From: Burkholderia ambifaria AMMD
GTDB lineage: Bacteria > Pseudomonadota > Gammaproteobacteria > Burkholderiales > Burkholderiaceae
NCBI RefSeq assembly: GCF_000203915.1
Contig: NC_008390.1
Location: 3,286,001 to 3,350,000 of the forward strand
Reading direction: 5' to 3'
Length of the DNA stretch: 64,000 nt
The position numbers and the translations under genes are program-made. Shown here piece by piece: positions 1-9,780 of the stretch (position 1 is the stretch's first letter; every line of letters starts with the position of its first letter). The notes below the pieces were generated by a model. That model was not told the DNA's origin and made no database searches. It saw nothing but the letters and a program-made list of their open reading frames with translations.

Positions 1-68
1 CCGGCGCGGACGTGTCCCGCGCCAACGGCCGTTTCTTCCAGTACGACGGCGTCGAGCTCAGTTGGTGA
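1..68 (+). CDS. 3' end of an unidentified gene (partial)
   Basis: An open frame enters from the left edge and ends at TGA 66-68, giving a C-terminus that finishes ...FFQYDGVELSW. Only 21 residues are visible, so no family can be assigned. It lies 39 bp upstream of the YchJ-like gene on the same strand and might be co-transcribed with it. Confidence 0.5.
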   Translation, partial: GADVSRANGRFFQYDGVELSW

Positions 69-107
69 GCCGGCATGACAACCCGGCGTCGTTAATTCAC
101 GATTCGC

Positions 108-545
108 ATGAATTTGAACCGACCTGACGCGTGCCCGTGCGGCGGCGCGTCCCCCACTCCCGCCGGCAAAGCCCCGGCGCCGCGCTATGCGGCGTGCTGC
201 GGGCGCTTCATCGACGGCGGCGAAGCCGCGCCCACCGCGCTCGAGTTGATGCGCTCGCGGTACACTGCGTACGTGCTCGGCGCGACCGACTACCTGCGCG
301 CGACCTGGGACGCACGCACCTGCCCGGCCGATCTCGATGCCGACCCGAATGCGCCCGACGCGCCGCGCTGGCTCGGCTTGGCGGTCAAACGCCACGCGCT
401 GCTGGACGAACGGCACGCGGAGGTCGAGTTCGTGGCCCGCTACAAGGTCGGCGGGCGCGCGTACCGGCTCCACGAGACGAGTCGCTTCGCCCGCGACGAG
501 CACGGTTTCTGGCGTTATGTCGACGGCGAAGTAAGTGAACGCTGA
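108..545 (+). CDS. YchJ-like SEC-C/UPF0225 family protein
   Basis: A 145-aa protein of the YchJ (UPF0225) family, whose usual length is about 130-160 aa. The metal-binding cysteines are visible as CPC near the N-terminus (Cys9, Cys11) and a CC pair at 30-31. They are followed by the conserved ALELMRSRYTAYVLG segment and a C-terminal half resembling an NTF2-like fold that ends in a G-x-W-RYVDGE stretch. The role is not known; the zinc-knuckle resembles the SecA C-terminal SEC-C motif. The start is the ATG at 108, the first in frame after the preceding stop. No clear Shine-Dalgarno was seen. Confidence 0.85.
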   Translation: MNLNRPDACPCGGASPTPAGKAPAPRYAACCGRFIDGGEAAPTALELMRSRYTAYVLGATDYLRATWDARTCPADLDADPNAPDAPRWLGLAVKRHALLDERHAEVEFVARYKVGGRAYRLHETSRFARDEHGFWRYVDGEVSER

Positions 546-653
546 CAAATAGTTGCCGTGTCAGACGCCGGGTAATTCCCGCATTGCACAACCTGAATTT
601 GTCGGGCTACGATGGCCCCTCGGATCGGTCATGTTGCATGGCAGGGCTTACGA

Positions 654-1910
654 ATGGCGTTCAGCAAAGTATTGGTGGGATGGATGGCGGCCTGTGCGCT
701 GTCGGCCGCTCAGGCCGGTGCGCTGCCGAACGCAAATACCGGCGCGGCCGCAGCCGCCGGCTCGCTCGCCCATGCCGAGCGCTTCGATTACGGCGATTCG
801 CGCCTCCCGCAAGTTGCCGCGAACCTCAACGAACAAGTCATCAGCATTCCGGCCGATGCGTCGGGCACCGTGATGCTCGAGGCCACGCTGTTCAAGCCGG
901 ACGGCCCCGGCCCGTTCCCGCTCGTCGTCTTCAACCACGGCAAGAACACCGGCGATCTGCATCTGCAGCCGCGCAGCCGGCCGCTCGCGTTCGCCCGTGA
1001 ATTCGTGCGCCGCGGCTATGCGGTGATCGCGCCGAACCGCCAAGGCTTCGCCGGGTCGGGCGGCACGTACCAGCAGGAAGGCTGCAACGTCCGCAAGAAC
1101 GGCCTCGCGCAGGCCGCCGACGTCGCCGCGACGGTCCGCTACATGTCGCGTCAGTCGTACATCGATGCGTCGCGCATCGTCGTCGCCGGCACGTCGCATG
1201 GCGGCCTCGCGTCGGTCGCGTACGGCACCGAAGCGGCGCCCGGCGTGCGCGGCATCATCAACTTCTCCGGCGGGCTGCGCCAGGATCTCTGCGACGGCTG
1301 GCAGCGCAATCTCGTCGAAGCATTCGACCAGTACGGCGCGCATACGGCCGTGCGCTCGCTGTGGCTGTACGGCGACAACGATTCGGTGTGGACGCCCGCG
1401 CTCGTCGCGCAGATGCACGACGCGTACGTGTCGCACGGCACGCAGGCGCAGTTCATCGATTTCGGCCGCTACAAGGACGACGCGCACCGGCTGATCGTCG
1501 ATCGCGACGGCGTGCCCGTGTGGTGGCCGGCCGTGCATGCGTTCCTCGCGGACCTGAGCCTGCCGACCTCGGTGCGCTATGCGGTCGCGAACCCGCACGA
1601 GCCGAATGCGACCGGCTACGCGTCGATCGATGCGGTCGAGGCGGTGCCGTTCCTCGACGCGGCCGGCCGCGAAGGCTATCGCCGCTTCCTGAGCCAGCAT
1701 CCGAGCCGCGCGTTCGCGGTGTCCGCCGAAGGCGCGTGGTCGTGGGCCGAAGGCGGCGACGACCCGATGGCGCTCGCGCTCGACAACTGCACGAAGCAGG
1801 GTGCGGGTGCGTGCCGGCTGTATGCGGTGAACGACCGCGTCGTGTGGAACGGCGCGACGCAGACGGCCGACAACGGCGACGCCGATACGCACGCGCTGGC
1901 TTCGCGCTGA
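654..1910 (+). CDS. exported alpha/beta hydrolase (dienelactone hydrolase-like)
   Basis: A 418-aa secreted serine hydrolase. I chose ATG 654 rather than the upstream ATG 612 because it begins a clean Sec signal peptide (MAFSK, hydrophobic core, cleavage near AQAGA). The nucleophile elbow GTSHGG is at residues 179-184 (Ser181). An acid residue in LYGDNDSVW and a histidine in DDAHRL complete a plausible triad in the usual order. An HGKNTG oxyanion-type loop and NRQGFAGSGG precede the elbow. The last ~120 residues look like a separate small domain. The substrate is unknown; annotations such as dienelactone hydrolase are only fold-level. It stands alone, followed by a repetitive non-coding region. 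Confidence 0.75.
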   Translation: MAFSKVLVGWMAACALSAAQAGALPNANTGAAAAAGSLAHAERFDYGDSRLPQVAANLNEQVISIPADASGTVMLEATLFKPDGPGPFPLVVFNHGKNTGDLHLQPRSRPLAFAREFVRRGYAVIAPNRQGFAGSGGTYQQEGCNVRKNGLAQAADVAATVRYMSRQSYIDASRIVVAGTSHGGLASVAYGTEAAPGVRGIINFSGGLRQDLCDGWQRNLVEAFDQYGAHTAVRSLWLYGDNDSVWTPALVAQMHDAYVSHGTQAQFIDFGRYKDDAHRLIVDRDGVPVWWPAVHAFLADLSLPTSVRYAVANPHEPNATGYASIDAVEAVPFLDAAGREGYRRFLSQHPSRAFAVSAEGAWSWAEGGDDPMALALDNCTKQGAGACRLYAVNDRVVWNGATQTADNGDADTHALASR

Positions 1911-2694
1911 TCGCGGATGGCGGATGGCGACGCCCAGGATCGGGCGGTTTCGGCATCGTCTTCTTCGCTTCTGTCCCTGCTCCCGGTAACTGAGCGCTCG
2001 CGCGGCGCGCAGCGGCGTTTGCATATCGCGACGCCCGGCATCCGGGGCTTTCGACATCAGCCCCTTTGCTCCTCTCCCTGCTCCCTGTACTGAACGCTCG
2101 CGCGGCTCGCAGCGGCGTTTGCATATCGCGACGCCCGGCGTCCGGGACTTTCAGCATCGTCCCCTTCTCGCTCCGCTCCCTGTACTGAACGCTCGCGCGG
2201 CCTGTAGCGGCGTTCACATATCGCGACGGCCAGCATCCGGGGCTTTCGGCATCGGCCCCTTCTCGCTCCTCTCCCTGTACTGAATGTTCGCGCGGCCCGC
2301 AGCGGCGTTCGCGCCCGCGCGCCGGATCATGTGAGCCGCCGAAGCGCGCCGCCCCACGATCTCCGTGAAGCCGTTTCACAGCGCCTTTCCCGATCCCCTT
2401 CGCCCGCCCCTTGCATCGGCGTCGCGCCTCGCGCCCCTTTTCCCTTCCCGCCCCGATTTTTGGTCCTCGCGCGCCGGTCCGCCTCACGATTTTTTTCTGT
2501 CAGGGGGTCTCACTCGAACGTCGTCATCTGCGCTCATTTCGGGATATCTGGCGCGTACCGTTCCGAGCACACCGGATCTGCGCCGAACTCCCGCCCGACA
2601 AGGCTTTGCGGCGTTTGTAACCGGTAGTGCAACGCGCGGCGGAACACGCTAATCTCAGCGCGTTTTCCGTCTGTCGCCGCGCGGCATCCGTTCG
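1911..2694. other. non-coding region upstream of bioA, repetitive in its first half
   Basis: No convincing gene on either strand. The first half is an imperfect ~95-bp tandem repeat (separate entry). From about 2310 to 2694 the sequence becomes less GC-rich and should hold the bioA promoter. A TTGTAACCGGTAGTGCAA stretch near 2614 has only a weak likeness to a BirA operator. Short frames here share the repeat pattern and look spurious. Confidence 0.6.
1989..2310. repeat. ~95-100 bp imperfect tandem repeat, 4 starts
   Basis: The phrase ACTGAACGCTCGCGCGG followed by a GCGGCGTTTGCATATCGCGA block recurs with starts at 1989, 2089, 2184 and 2279, so the period is 100, 95 and 95 bp. A weaker relic precedes it from about 1921. 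Units share GGCATCCGGGGCTTTCGGC and CTCTCCCTGTACTGAA. It lies just after the hydrolase stop, and its function is not apparent. Confidence 0.8.
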
Positions 2695-4074
2695 ATGCCC
2701 GCCGCCGTTTTACCCCCCGGAGTCGCCTTGAGTACGCCAGCCACCGACGACTGGGTCGCGCGCAGCCTGCGCGCGGTCTGGCATCCCTGCACCCAGATGA
2801 AGCACCACGAGCGCCTGCCGCTCATTCCCGTCGCGCGCGGCGCGGGCGTGTGGCTGTACGACCGCGACGGCCGCCGCTACTTCGATGCGATCAGCTCATG
2901 GTGGGTGAACCTGTTCGGCCATGCGAACCCGGACATCAACGCGGCACTGAAGGACCAGCTCGACACGCTCGAGCACGCGATGCTCGCCGGCTGCACGCAC
3001 GAGCCGGCGATCGAACTCGCCGAGCGGCTGCACGCGCTCACCGCGCGCACGCTCGGCCATGCGTTCTTCGCGTCGGACGGCGCGTCGGCGGTCGAGATCG
3101 CGCTGAAGATGAGCTTCCACGCGTGGCGCAACCGCGGCCGCGCGGACAAGCGCGAGTTCGTGTGCGTCGCGAACAGCTATCACGGCGAGACCATCGGCGC
3201 GCTCGGCGTGACCGACGTGGCGCTGTTCAAGGATGCGTACGATCCGCTGATCCGCAACGCACACGTGGTCGCGTCGCCCGATGCGCGCGGCGCGCAGCCG
3301 GGCGAAACGGCCGCCGACGTCGCGGGCCGCGCGCTCGACGACGTGCGGCGCCTGTTCGCCGAACGCGCGGACCGGATCGCCGCGCTGATCGTCGAGCCGC
3401 TCGTGCAATGCGCGGCCGGCATGGCGATGCACGATCCGTCGTACGTGCGCGGGCTGCGCGCGCTGTGCGACGAATTCGGCGTGCATCTGATCGCCGACGA
3501 GATCGCGGTCGGCTGCGGCCGCACCGGCACCTTCTTCGCGTGCGAACAGGCCGGCGTCTGGCCCGATTTCCTGTGCCTGTCGAAGGGCATCAGCGGCGGC
3601 TACCTGCCGCTGTCGCTCGTGCTCACGCGCGACGACGTGTTCGCGGCCTTCTACGACGACGACACGACGCGCGGCTTCCTGCATTCGCATTCGTACACGG
3701 GCAACCCGCTCGCGTGCCGCGCGGCGGTCGCGACGCTCGACCTGTTCGCGCGCGACGACGTGCTCGCCGCCAACACGCGCAAGTCGGCCGCGATGCGCGC
3801 CGCGCTCGCGCCGCTCGACGCGCACCCGCAGGTGCGTCACCTGCGCGAGCGCGGCACGCTGTTCGCATTCGACGTCGCGCTCGACGGCGACGCGGCACGC
3901 GGCTTCTCGCGGCGCTTCTTCGAGCGCGCGCTCGAACGCGAACTGCTGCTGCGTCCGATCGGCACGACTGTGTACCTGATGCCGCCGTACGTGATGAGCG
4001 ACGACGACATCGCGTGGCTTGCGCAGCGCACGCGCGACACGCTGGATGCGACGCTCGCGGAGATCATGCAATGA
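2695..4074 (+). CDS. bioA: adenosylmethionine-8-amino-7-oxononanoate aminotransferase
   Basis: Class III PLP aminotransferase of biotin synthesis: converts 7-keto-8-aminopelargonate to 7,8-diaminopelargonate using S-adenosylmethionine as amino donor. It is 459 aa from ATG 2695. A TTG at 2728 with GGAG just upstream gives a 448-aa form beginning STPATDDW and may be the real start. Visible family marks are SSWW at 67-70, the cofactor motif LIADEI with Asp268, and the Schiff-base lysine in [13 protein letters not shown] (Lys297). It is the first gene of bioA-bioF-bioD-bioB; its stop overlaps the bioF start (ATGA at 4071). Confidence 0.96.
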   Translation: MPAAVLPPGVALSTPATDDWVARSLRAVWHPCTQMKHHERLPLIPVARGAGVWLYDRDGRRYFDAISSWWVNLFGHANPDINAALKDQLDTLEHAMLAGCTHEPAIELAERLHALTARTLGHAFFASDGASAVEIALKMSFHAWRNRGRADKREFVCVANSYHGETIGALGVTDVALFKDAYDPLIRNAHVVASPDARGAQPGETAADVAGRALDDVRRLFAERADRIAALIVEPLVQCAAGMAMHDPSYVRGLRALCDEFGVHLIADEIAVGCGRTGTFFACEQAGVWPDFLCLSKGISGGYLPLSLVLTRDDVFAAFYDDDTTRGFLHSHSYTGNPLACRAAVATLDLFARDDVLAANTRKSAAMRAALAPLDAHPQVRHLRERGTLFAFDVALDGDAARGFSRRFFERALERELLLRPIGTTVYLMPPYVMSDDDIAWLAQRTRDTLDATLAEIMQ

Positions 4075-5486
4075 CACAAACGGCCCCAAGTTCACTTCGT
4101 TCGCTGCCCCCCGAGGGGGCGGCAACGACGAACCTGCTCGATACGCTGCAACGCGGCCTCGCCGAGCTCGACGCACAAGGGTTGCGCCGCGTGCGCCGCA
4201 CCGCCGACACCGCGTGCGATGCGCACATGCGCGTCGACGGCCGCGACATCGTCGGCTTCGCGAGTAACGACTATCTCGGCCTCGCCGCGCACCCGGCGCT
4301 CGTCGCCGCGTTCGCCGAAGGCGCGCGGCGCTACGGCTCCGGCAGCGGCGGCTCGCATCTGCTCGGCGGCCATTCGCGCGCGCATGCCACGCTCGAGGAC
4401 GAACTCGCCGGCTTCGCGGGCGGCTTCTCCGATGCGCCGCGCGCGCTGTACTTCAGCACCGGCTACATGGCGAACCTCGCCGCGATGACGGCGCTCACCG
4501 GCAAACACGCGACGATCTTCTCCGATGCGCTGAACCACGCGTCGCTGATCGACGGCATGCGGCTGTCGCGCGCGAACGTGCAGGTCTACCCGCATGCGGA
4601 CATGGCCGCGCTCGCCGCGCTGCTCGACGCGTCCGACGCCGAAACGAAACTGATCGTCAGCGACACCGTGTTCAGCATGGATGGCGACATCGCGCCGCTC
4701 GCCGAACTCGTCGCGCTGGCCGAACGCCACGGCGCGTGGCTCGTCGTCGACGACGCGCACGGCTTCGGCGTGCTGGGGCCCCAGGGCCGCGGCGCGCTCG
4801 CGGCCGCCGCGCTGCGCTCGCCGAATCTCATCTACGTCGGCACGCTCGGCAAGGCCGCCGGCGTCGCGGGCGCGTTCGTGATCGCGCACGAGACCGTGAT
4901 CGAATGGATGATCCAGCGCGCGCGCAGCTACATCTTCACGACGGCCGCGCCGCCGGCCGTCGCGCATGCGGTATCGGCGAGCCTGAAGGTGATCGCCGGC
5001 GACGAAGGCGACGCGCGACGCGCGCATCTCGCCGCGCTGATCGAACGCACGCGCGCGCTGCTGCGCATGACGCGCTGGCAGCCGGTCGACTCGCACACTG
5101 CCGTGCAGCCGCTCGTGATCGGCAGCAACGATGCGACGCTCGCGGCGATGCGCTCGCTCGACGCGCACGGCCTGTGGGTGCCCGCGATCCGGCCGCCGAC
5201 GGTGCCCGTCGGCACGTCGCGGCTGCGCGTATCGCTGTCGGCCGCGCATTCGTTCGACGATCTCGCACGGCTCGAAGCAGCCTTGATCGAAGCCAGCGAG
5301 GGGCAGACCCGGCGGGAGGCAGAACAGCCCCCACGCTCACTGCGTTCGCTGCCCCCCGAGGGGGCTGCAGTCTCCGTTGGGGCGGCCCGGCGGGATGCAG
5401 AACAACCCCCACGCTCACTGCGTTCGCTGCCCCCCGAGGGGGCTGCAGCCTCCCTTGGGGCGGCCCGGCGGGAGACTGCGGCATGA
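4071..5486 (+). CDS. bioF: 8-amino-7-oxononanoate synthase with repeat-derived extensions
   Basis: PLP-dependent alpha-oxoamine synthase condensing pimeloyl thioester and alanine into KAPA. It is 471 aa, where family members are about 385-400. Core marks are [31 protein letters not shown] and the PLP lysine in [10 protein letters not shown] (Lys261). The extra length comes from a repeat encoding [11 protein letters not shown]. One copy is near the N-terminus (residues 8-18) and two tandem 26-aa units form the tail after about residue 410. The frame is open because the DNA unit is 78 bp. The start overlaps the bioA stop and the stop overlaps the bioD start. Confidence 0.95.
   Translation: MTQTAPSSLRSLPPEGAATTNLLDTLQRGLAELDAQGLRRVRRTADTACDAHMRVDGRDIVGFASNDYLGLAAHPALVAAFAEGARRYGSGSGGSHLLGGHSRAHATLEDELAGFAGGFSDAPRALYFSTGYMANLAAMTALTGKHATIFSDALNHASLIDGMRLSRANVQVYPHADMAALAALLDASDAETKLIVSDTVFSMDGDIAPLAELVALAERHGAWLVVDDAHGFGVLGPQGRGALAAAALRSPNLIYVGTLGKAAGVAGAFVIAHETVIEWMIQRARSYIFTTAAPPAVAHAVSASLKVIAGDEGDARRAHLAALIERTRALLRMTRWQPVDSHTAVQPLVIGSNDATLAAMRSLDAHGLWVPAIRPPTVPVGTSRLRVSLSAAHSFDDLARLEAALIEASEGQTRREAEQPPRSLRSLPPEGAAVSVGAARRDAEQPPRSLRSLPPEGAAASLGAARRETAA
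4085..4124 (+). repeat. single copy of the [11 protein letters not shown] repeat inside bioF
   Basis: The stretch around TTCGCTGCCCCCCGAGG matches the central part of the two 78-bp units at 5308-5463. It contains the small palindrome GCCCCC-CGA-GGGGGC. It inserts about a dozen residues just after the bioF start without changing frame. Confidence 0.75.
5308..5482 (+). repeat. 78-bp tandem repeat at the bioF/bioD junction
   Basis: Two full units start at CCCGGCGGGA 5308 and 5386, and the first bases of a third begin at 5464. Each holds CGCTCACTGCGTTCGCTG followed by a GCCCCC-CGA-GGGGGC hairpin. The unit is 26 codons long, so both copies are read in frame as a tail on BioF. The partial third unit supplies the GGAG at 5471-5474 that serves as the bioD ribosome binding site. 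Confidence 0.85.
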
Positions 5487-6202
5487 CCGCCCCGCTCTCG
5501 CTGTTCGTCACCGGCACCGACACCGAAATCGGCAAGACCTTCGTCTCGGCTGCGATGCTGCACGGCTTCGCGCGGCATGGCCTGCGTGCAGCCGCGCTGA
5601 AGCCCGTCGCGGCGGGCGCGTATGAACGCGACGGTGTCTGGCGCAACGAGGACGCCGACCAGCTCGACGCGGCCGCCAACGTCGTGCTGCCGCCCGAGCT
5701 GCGCACGCCGTTCCTGCTGAAGGCGCCCGCCGCGCCGCACATCGTCGCCGCGCAGGAAGGCGTGACGCTCGACATCGACACGATCGTCGCGTGCCATCGC
5801 GAAGCGCTGACGCGCGCGGACGTCGTCGTCGTCGAGGGCGTCGGCGGCTTCCGCGTGCCGCTCACCGACACGCAGGACACGGCCGATCTCGCGGTCGCGC
5901 TCGGCCTACCGGTGGTGCTCGTCGTCGGCGTGCGGCTCGGCTGCATCAGCCATGCGCTGCTCACCGCCGACGCGATTCGCCAGCGCGGCCTCACGCTCGC
6001 CGGCTGGGTCGCGAACCACGTCGACCCGGCGATGTCGTACGCCGACGAGAACGTCGCGACGATTCGCGACTGGCTCGCCCGCGAGCACGGCGCGCCGCTG
6101 CTCGGCCGCATTCCGCACATGAGCCCGGCCGCCGCCGAATCCGCCGCGGCGATGCTCGACATCGCCGCGCTCGTCGAGACGCTGCGCGCCGCGCAGCATT
6201 GA
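5483..6202 (+). CDS. bioD: dethiobiotin synthetase
   Basis: ATP-dependent carboxylation of 7,8-diaminopelargonate to dethiobiotin. It is 239 aa, normal for the family. The N-terminal P-loop variant [10 protein letters not shown] is at about residues 10-19, LKPVAAGA follows at ~41, and [11 protein letters not shown] is the mid-protein active-site loop. The start is ATG 5483, overlapping the bioF stop by ATGA, with GGAG 8 nt upstream that lies in the last repeat unit. It is the third gene of the biotin operon. Confidence 0.96.
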   Translation: MTAPLSLFVTGTDTEIGKTFVSAAMLHGFARHGLRAAALKPVAAGAYERDGVWRNEDADQLDAAANVVLPPELRTPFLLKAPAAPHIVAAQEGVTLDIDTIVACHREALTRADVVVVEGVGGFRVPLTDTQDTADLAVALGLPVVLVVGVRLGCISHALLTADAIRQRGLTLAGWVANHVDPAMSYADENVATIRDWLAREHGAPLLGRIPHMSPAAAESAAAMLDIAALVETLRAAQH

Positions 6203-6257
6203 CCCAACAGAAACAGATCCCCCGATCCCTCATCCCCGTCCAGGACAGGAAAACGAT

Positions 6258-7277
6258 ATGACCCAAGCCCAGACCGCCACCGTGCAACCCGACGCGATTC
6301 CTGTCGCCGCTCCGGCCTCGCAGCGCTGGCGCGTCGCCGACGTCGTCGCGCTGTTCGAGCTGCCGTTCAACGACCTGATCTTCCGCGCGCAGCAGGTGCA
6401 TCGCGAACACTTCGACGCGAACGCGGTGCAGCTGTCGACGCTGCTGTCGATCAAGACGGGCGGCTGCGAGGAAGATTGCGGCTACTGCTCGCAGTCGTCG
6501 CACCACGACACGGGCCTGAAGGCCGAGAAGCTGATGGACGTCGACGCGGTGCTCGACGCCGCGCGCGCGGCGAAGGCGAACGGCGCGAGCCGCTTCTGCA
6601 TGGGCGCCGCATGGCGCAACCCGAAGGAGCGCCACATGCCAGCGCTGACCGAGATGGTGCGTGGCGTGAAGGAACTCGGCCTCGAAACCTGCATGACGCT
6701 CGGCATGCTGGAAGACGAACAGGCGCAGGAACTCGCGAACGCGGGCCTCGACTACTACAACCACAACCTCGACACGTCGCCGGAGTTCTACGGCCAGGTG
6801 ATCTCGACGCGCACGTACCAGGATCGCCTCGACACGCTCGACCGCGTGCGCGACGCGGGCATCAACGTGTGCTGCGGCGGCATCATCGGGATGGGTGAAT
6901 CGCGCCGCGAACGCGCGGGCCTGATCTCGCAGCTCGCGAACCTGAACCCGTATCCGGATTCGGTGCCGATCAACAACCTCGTCGCGATCGAAGGCACGCC
7001 GCTCGAAGGCACCGCACCGCTCGACCCGTTCGAATTCGTGCGCACGATCGCGGTCGCGCGCATCACGATGCCGAAGGCCGTCGTGCGCCTGTCGGCCGGC
7101 CGCGAGCAGCTCGACGACGGGCTGCAGGCGATGTGCTTCCTCGCCGGCGCGAACTCGATGTTCTACGGCGACCAGCTGCTGACGACGAGCAACCCGCAGT
7201 CGCAGAAGGATCGCGCGCTGTTCGAGCGCCTCGGCATCCGCGCGAGCGACGCGGACGCGATGCAGGCGAACGCGTAA
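6258..7277 (+). CDS. bioB: biotin synthase (radical SAM)
   Basis: Radical SAM enzyme inserting sulfur into dethiobiotin to form biotin. It is 339 aa. The [4Fe-4S] motif CEEDCGYC supplies Cys70, Cys74 and Cys77. Further cysteines in [18 protein letters not shown] and [12 protein letters not shown] match the [2Fe-2S] ligands of the family. It is the last gene of the operon, 55 bp after bioD, and is followed by a strong terminator. The start ATG 6258 is preceded by an AGGA within AGGACAGGAAAACGAT. Confidence 0.97.
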   Translation: MTQAQTATVQPDAIPVAAPASQRWRVADVVALFELPFNDLIFRAQQVHREHFDANAVQLSTLLSIKTGGCEEDCGYCSQSSHHDTGLKAEKLMDVDAVLDAARAAKANGASRFCMGAAWRNPKERHMPALTEMVRGVKELGLETCMTLGMLEDEQAQELANAGLDYYNHNLDTSPEFYGQVISTRTYQDRLDTLDRVRDAGINVCCGGIIGMGESRRERAGLISQLANLNPYPDSVPINNLVAIEGTPLEGTAPLDPFEFVRTIAVARITMPKAVVRLSAGREQLDDGLQAMCFLAGANSMFYGDQLLTTSNPQSQKDRALFERLGIRASDADAMQANA

Positions 7278-7298
7278 GCGGCAGCACCGCGTACCAAC

Positions 7299-7330
7299 GA
7301 AAAAGCCGGGGCATGCCCCGGCTTTTTCTT
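7299..7330 (+). terminator. rho-independent terminator of the biotin operon
   Basis: A run of A, then AGCCGGGGC-ATGCCCCGGCT as an almost loop-free GC stem, then TTTTTCTT. It lies about 25 bp after the bioB stop. The flanking A and T runs make it able to work in both directions, though cutC, convergent on the other side, ends at 7379. Confidence 0.9.
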
Positions 7331-7378
7331 GCCCGATCGTCCGCATCGGGTCGCGCTGCGCGTCGCGAAGCGTGCGCG

Positions 7379-8104
7379 TCACACGTGCGCCGCCGCGCCG
7401 TCGAGCGCCGCGCGCACGCGCTCGACCTGCTGGGCGTCGACGGGCGCCAGCACCTCGCCGCGCACCCGCACGCCCGAGCCGAAATGCACCGCGAGCACGC
7501 CGGTCGCGCGGACGAAATCGCCGACCGCATCGACCGTCAGCCCCGAGCCGGCCAGCACCGTGCAGGTCGAGCCGGCCGCCTGCCGCACCATCCGCGTGAT
7601 CGTCGCGACCGCGTCGAGCACCGACGGATGGCCGCCCGACGTCAGCACCGACGTGACGGCCGGCACGCGCAGCAGCGCGTCGAAGGCGGCGTTCAGGTCG
7701 CGTGACACGTCGAACGCGCGGTGGAACGTCAGATCGCGCCCGTCAGCGGCGGCCGCGATGCGGGCGAGCGCGTCGAGATCGACGTCGCCGCGCGCATCGA
7801 GCGCCCCGAATACGACGCCGTTCGCGCCGGCCGCGACGGCCGCGCGCACGTCGCGTTCGATCACGCGCAGGTCGTCGGCGTCGTAGACGAACGAGCGGCT
7901 GTGCGGGCGCACGATCACGTTGACCGGAATCGGCACCGCGGCCACGACGGCCTCGATCAGGCCGACGCTCGGCGTCAGGCCGCCTTCGGTGATCGCGGTC
8001 ACGAGTTCGAGGCGGTCGGCGCCCGCGCGGGTGGCGGCCTTCGCGTCGCCGACGGTCGTGGCGATCACTTCGAGGAGGACGGAGGAACGGGCGGTACGGT
8101 TCAT
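7379..8104 (-). CDS. cutC: CutC family protein
   Basis: A 241-aa TIM-barrel protein of the CutC family, named for copper homeostasis in E. coli although the biochemical role is disputed. Characteristic segments are LLEVIATTVGDA at the N-terminus, GADRLELVTAITEGGLTPS, NVIVRPHSRSFVYD, GVVFGALD, LTFHRAFDVSRD and LTSGGHPSV. The length is normal. The ATG at 8104 has no strong Shine-Dalgarno. It is transcribed toward the biotin operon and apparently monocistronic. Confidence 0.9.
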   Translation of the reverse strand: MNRTARSSVLLEVIATTVGDAKAATRAGADRLELVTAITEGGLTPSVGLIEAVVAAVPIPVNVIVRPHSRSFVYDADDLRVIERDVRAAVAAGANGVVFGALDARGDVDLDALARIAAAADGRDLTFHRAFDVSRDLNAAFDALLRVPAVTSVLTSGGHPSVLDAVATITRMVRQAAGSTCTVLAGSGLTVDAVGDFVRATGVLAVHFGSGVRVRGEVLAPVDAQQVERVRAALDGAAAHV

Positions 8105-8202
8105 CGGCGGCTCGCGAATCGTCAGGACAATTCGCGCATCCTAGCCGAGCGGCGTGAACCGCGCCAGCGCGACGCCCGCCCGACGCCCGCCCGACTCCCG
8201 CG

Positions 8203-9489
8203 CTACGCGCCGCCAACCTCCTCGTCGAACCAGTCGATATCGCCGCACAGCACGTGCTGCGCGTCGCCGATGCGCACGGCCACCGACAGCGTCACGCACG
8301 GCTGCGCCTCGTTGATCGACAGGTACGGACGCGTCACCTGCACGCGCCCCGGCTCGGCGATCGCCGTGCGGAAGTACGGCCGGCGCAGCCAGTTCGCCCC
8401 CTGCGCATCCGACAGCGGCGAGAAGCGCGCCTCGGCGAGCGCGCGGTCCGCGCGCAACACGACGTTACGACCTGCCTGGCGGCCCCGCGCGTCGAGCAGG
8501 AAGCAGCGCGCGGCGGCGTCGAGCGCGAGGAAGTTCCAGCACACCTCGTCGAGCGGCTCGCCGGCCGCCACCCGCTCGGCCGCGCGCTCGAATGCGCGCA
8601 AGTACGGCGCGAGCCGCTGCGCGTCGCGCCGCTCGCGCGCTTCGGTCTGCTCGCGAAAGCGCTCGGTCAGCTCGCCGATGCAGCCGGTCGCCGCCGCGCT
8701 GTCGGGCAGCCCGGGCGCCGGGCGGCCGAAGTAATAGCCCTGCACGAAATCGGCCTCGCACGACAGCGCGATCTGCGCGTCGTGCTCGGTCTCGATCCCT
8801 TCGACGAGCACCAGCTTGCCGGCCTCGTGCAGCAGCGTGACGAGCCCGTGCAGGATCGCGGTGAGCCCCGTGCGGTGCGCCGCGTGGGACAGCATGATCC
8901 GGTCGAGCTTCACGATGTCGGGGTTCAGCTGCCAGATCCGCTCGAGGTTCGAGTGGCCGGCGCCGAAATCGTCGAGCGCGATCAGGAAGCCCTGCGCGCG
9001 GAACTCGCGCACGGCCTCGGCGAGCCGCTCGACGTCTTCCGCGCGCTGCTCGAGTACTTCGAGCACGACGCGACGCGGCGGCATGCCGATCCGCTTCAGG
9101 TTCGCGAGCAGCGCGGCGGCCTGGAACGGATCGGTGAGCACGCCCGGATGCACGTTGAGGAACAGCCACTCGCGCTCGGCGCCGAGCAGCGCGAAGTTCT
9201 CGAGATGCAGCGCCTGCGCGAGCCGGTCGAGCTGCAGCAACTCGCCCTGGCGCGCGGCCTCGCCGAACACGTCGAGCGGCGACACCGCGCGGTCGAGCGC
9301 GTCATGCGCGCGCAACAGCGCCTCGTAGCCCACCGCACGCTGGTGCGACAAGCTGAAGATCGGCTGGAACACGGTCGTGAGCGACAGGTCGCGATGCCGC
9401 GTCGCCAGACGTTCGAGGCCGGAGCTCATCTCCCGCTCGAAACGATACGGCGACGCGGTGGCCGGGCGCTCCTGCTGCACGATCGTCAT
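8203..9489 (-). CDS. EAL-domain cyclic-di-GMP phosphodiesterase
   Basis: A 428-aa protein with a full EAL domain (about residues 25-275) and a C-terminal ligand-binding-like region. Catalytic signatures are intact: FQPIF, YEALLR, FLNVHP, VVLEVLEQ, DDFGAGHSN, VKLDR, VEGIE and VQGYYFGRP, so hydrolysis of cyclic-di-GMP is expected. The last ~120 residues resemble the YkuI-type EAL-associated/PAS-Cache fold, a probable sensor; that is a fold-level guess. No signal peptide or membrane segment, so cytoplasmic. I chose ATG 9489 over the longer frame because AGGAGG sits 6 nt upstream. Confidence 0.88.
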   Translation of the reverse strand: MTIVQQERPATASPYRFEREMSSGLERLATRHRDLSLTTVFQPIFSLSHQRAVGYEALLRAHDALDRAVSPLDVFGEAARQGELLQLDRLAQALHLENFALLGAEREWLFLNVHPGVLTDPFQAAALLANLKRIGMPPRRVVLEVLEQRAEDVERLAEAVREFRAQGFLIALDDFGAGHSNLERIWQLNPDIVKLDRIMLSHAAHRTGLTAILHGLVTLLHEAGKLVLVEGIETEHDAQIALSCEADFVQGYYFGRPAPGLPDSAAATGCIGELTERFREQTEARERRDAQRLAPYLRAFERAAERVAAGEPLDEVCWNFLALDAAARCFLLDARGRQAGRNVVLRADRALAEARFSPLSDAQGANWLRRPYFRTAIAEPGRVQVTRPYLSINEAQPCVTLSVAVRIGDAQHVLCGDIDWFDEEVGGA

Positions 9490-9780
9490 GGCTTCCTCCT
9501 GGCGGTGCAGCCGAACGCGGCGGTGGTTCGAGATGGCGCGCGCAATGTCATGGTCGAATCCTCGGTTGTCCGGCCGGTGCCGGACGGTACGCAAGCATCA
9601 AGCAAGCTTCGTGCAAGGGCTGAACACGCGCGCCACGCCTGCGTGCGGCGCCGCCGCACCAGTGTGGCGCGGGCGGGATGCACCGTTTGCGTGCACGCGC
9701 ACCGGCGCACTCGAACGCGCCCGTCACGTCGTCACGCTAAACTCCGTCCGGTCGTTTCATTCTCCACAATTGCCGTATCG
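9490..9780. other. divergent intergenic region between EAL and antiporter genes
   Basis: It should contain both promoters. A short inverted repeat CCGGCCGGTGCCGG lies near 9568, and otherwise no clear operator or RNA was seen. Frames crossing it on the plus strand have no start context and are not considered genes. Confidence 0.4.

Noticed and set aside
2610..2635. BirA operator upstream of bioA
   Set aside because: TTGTAACCGG-TAGTGCAA has only partial symmetry and poor match to the known TTGTAAACC / GGTTTACAA arms; not listed as a site.
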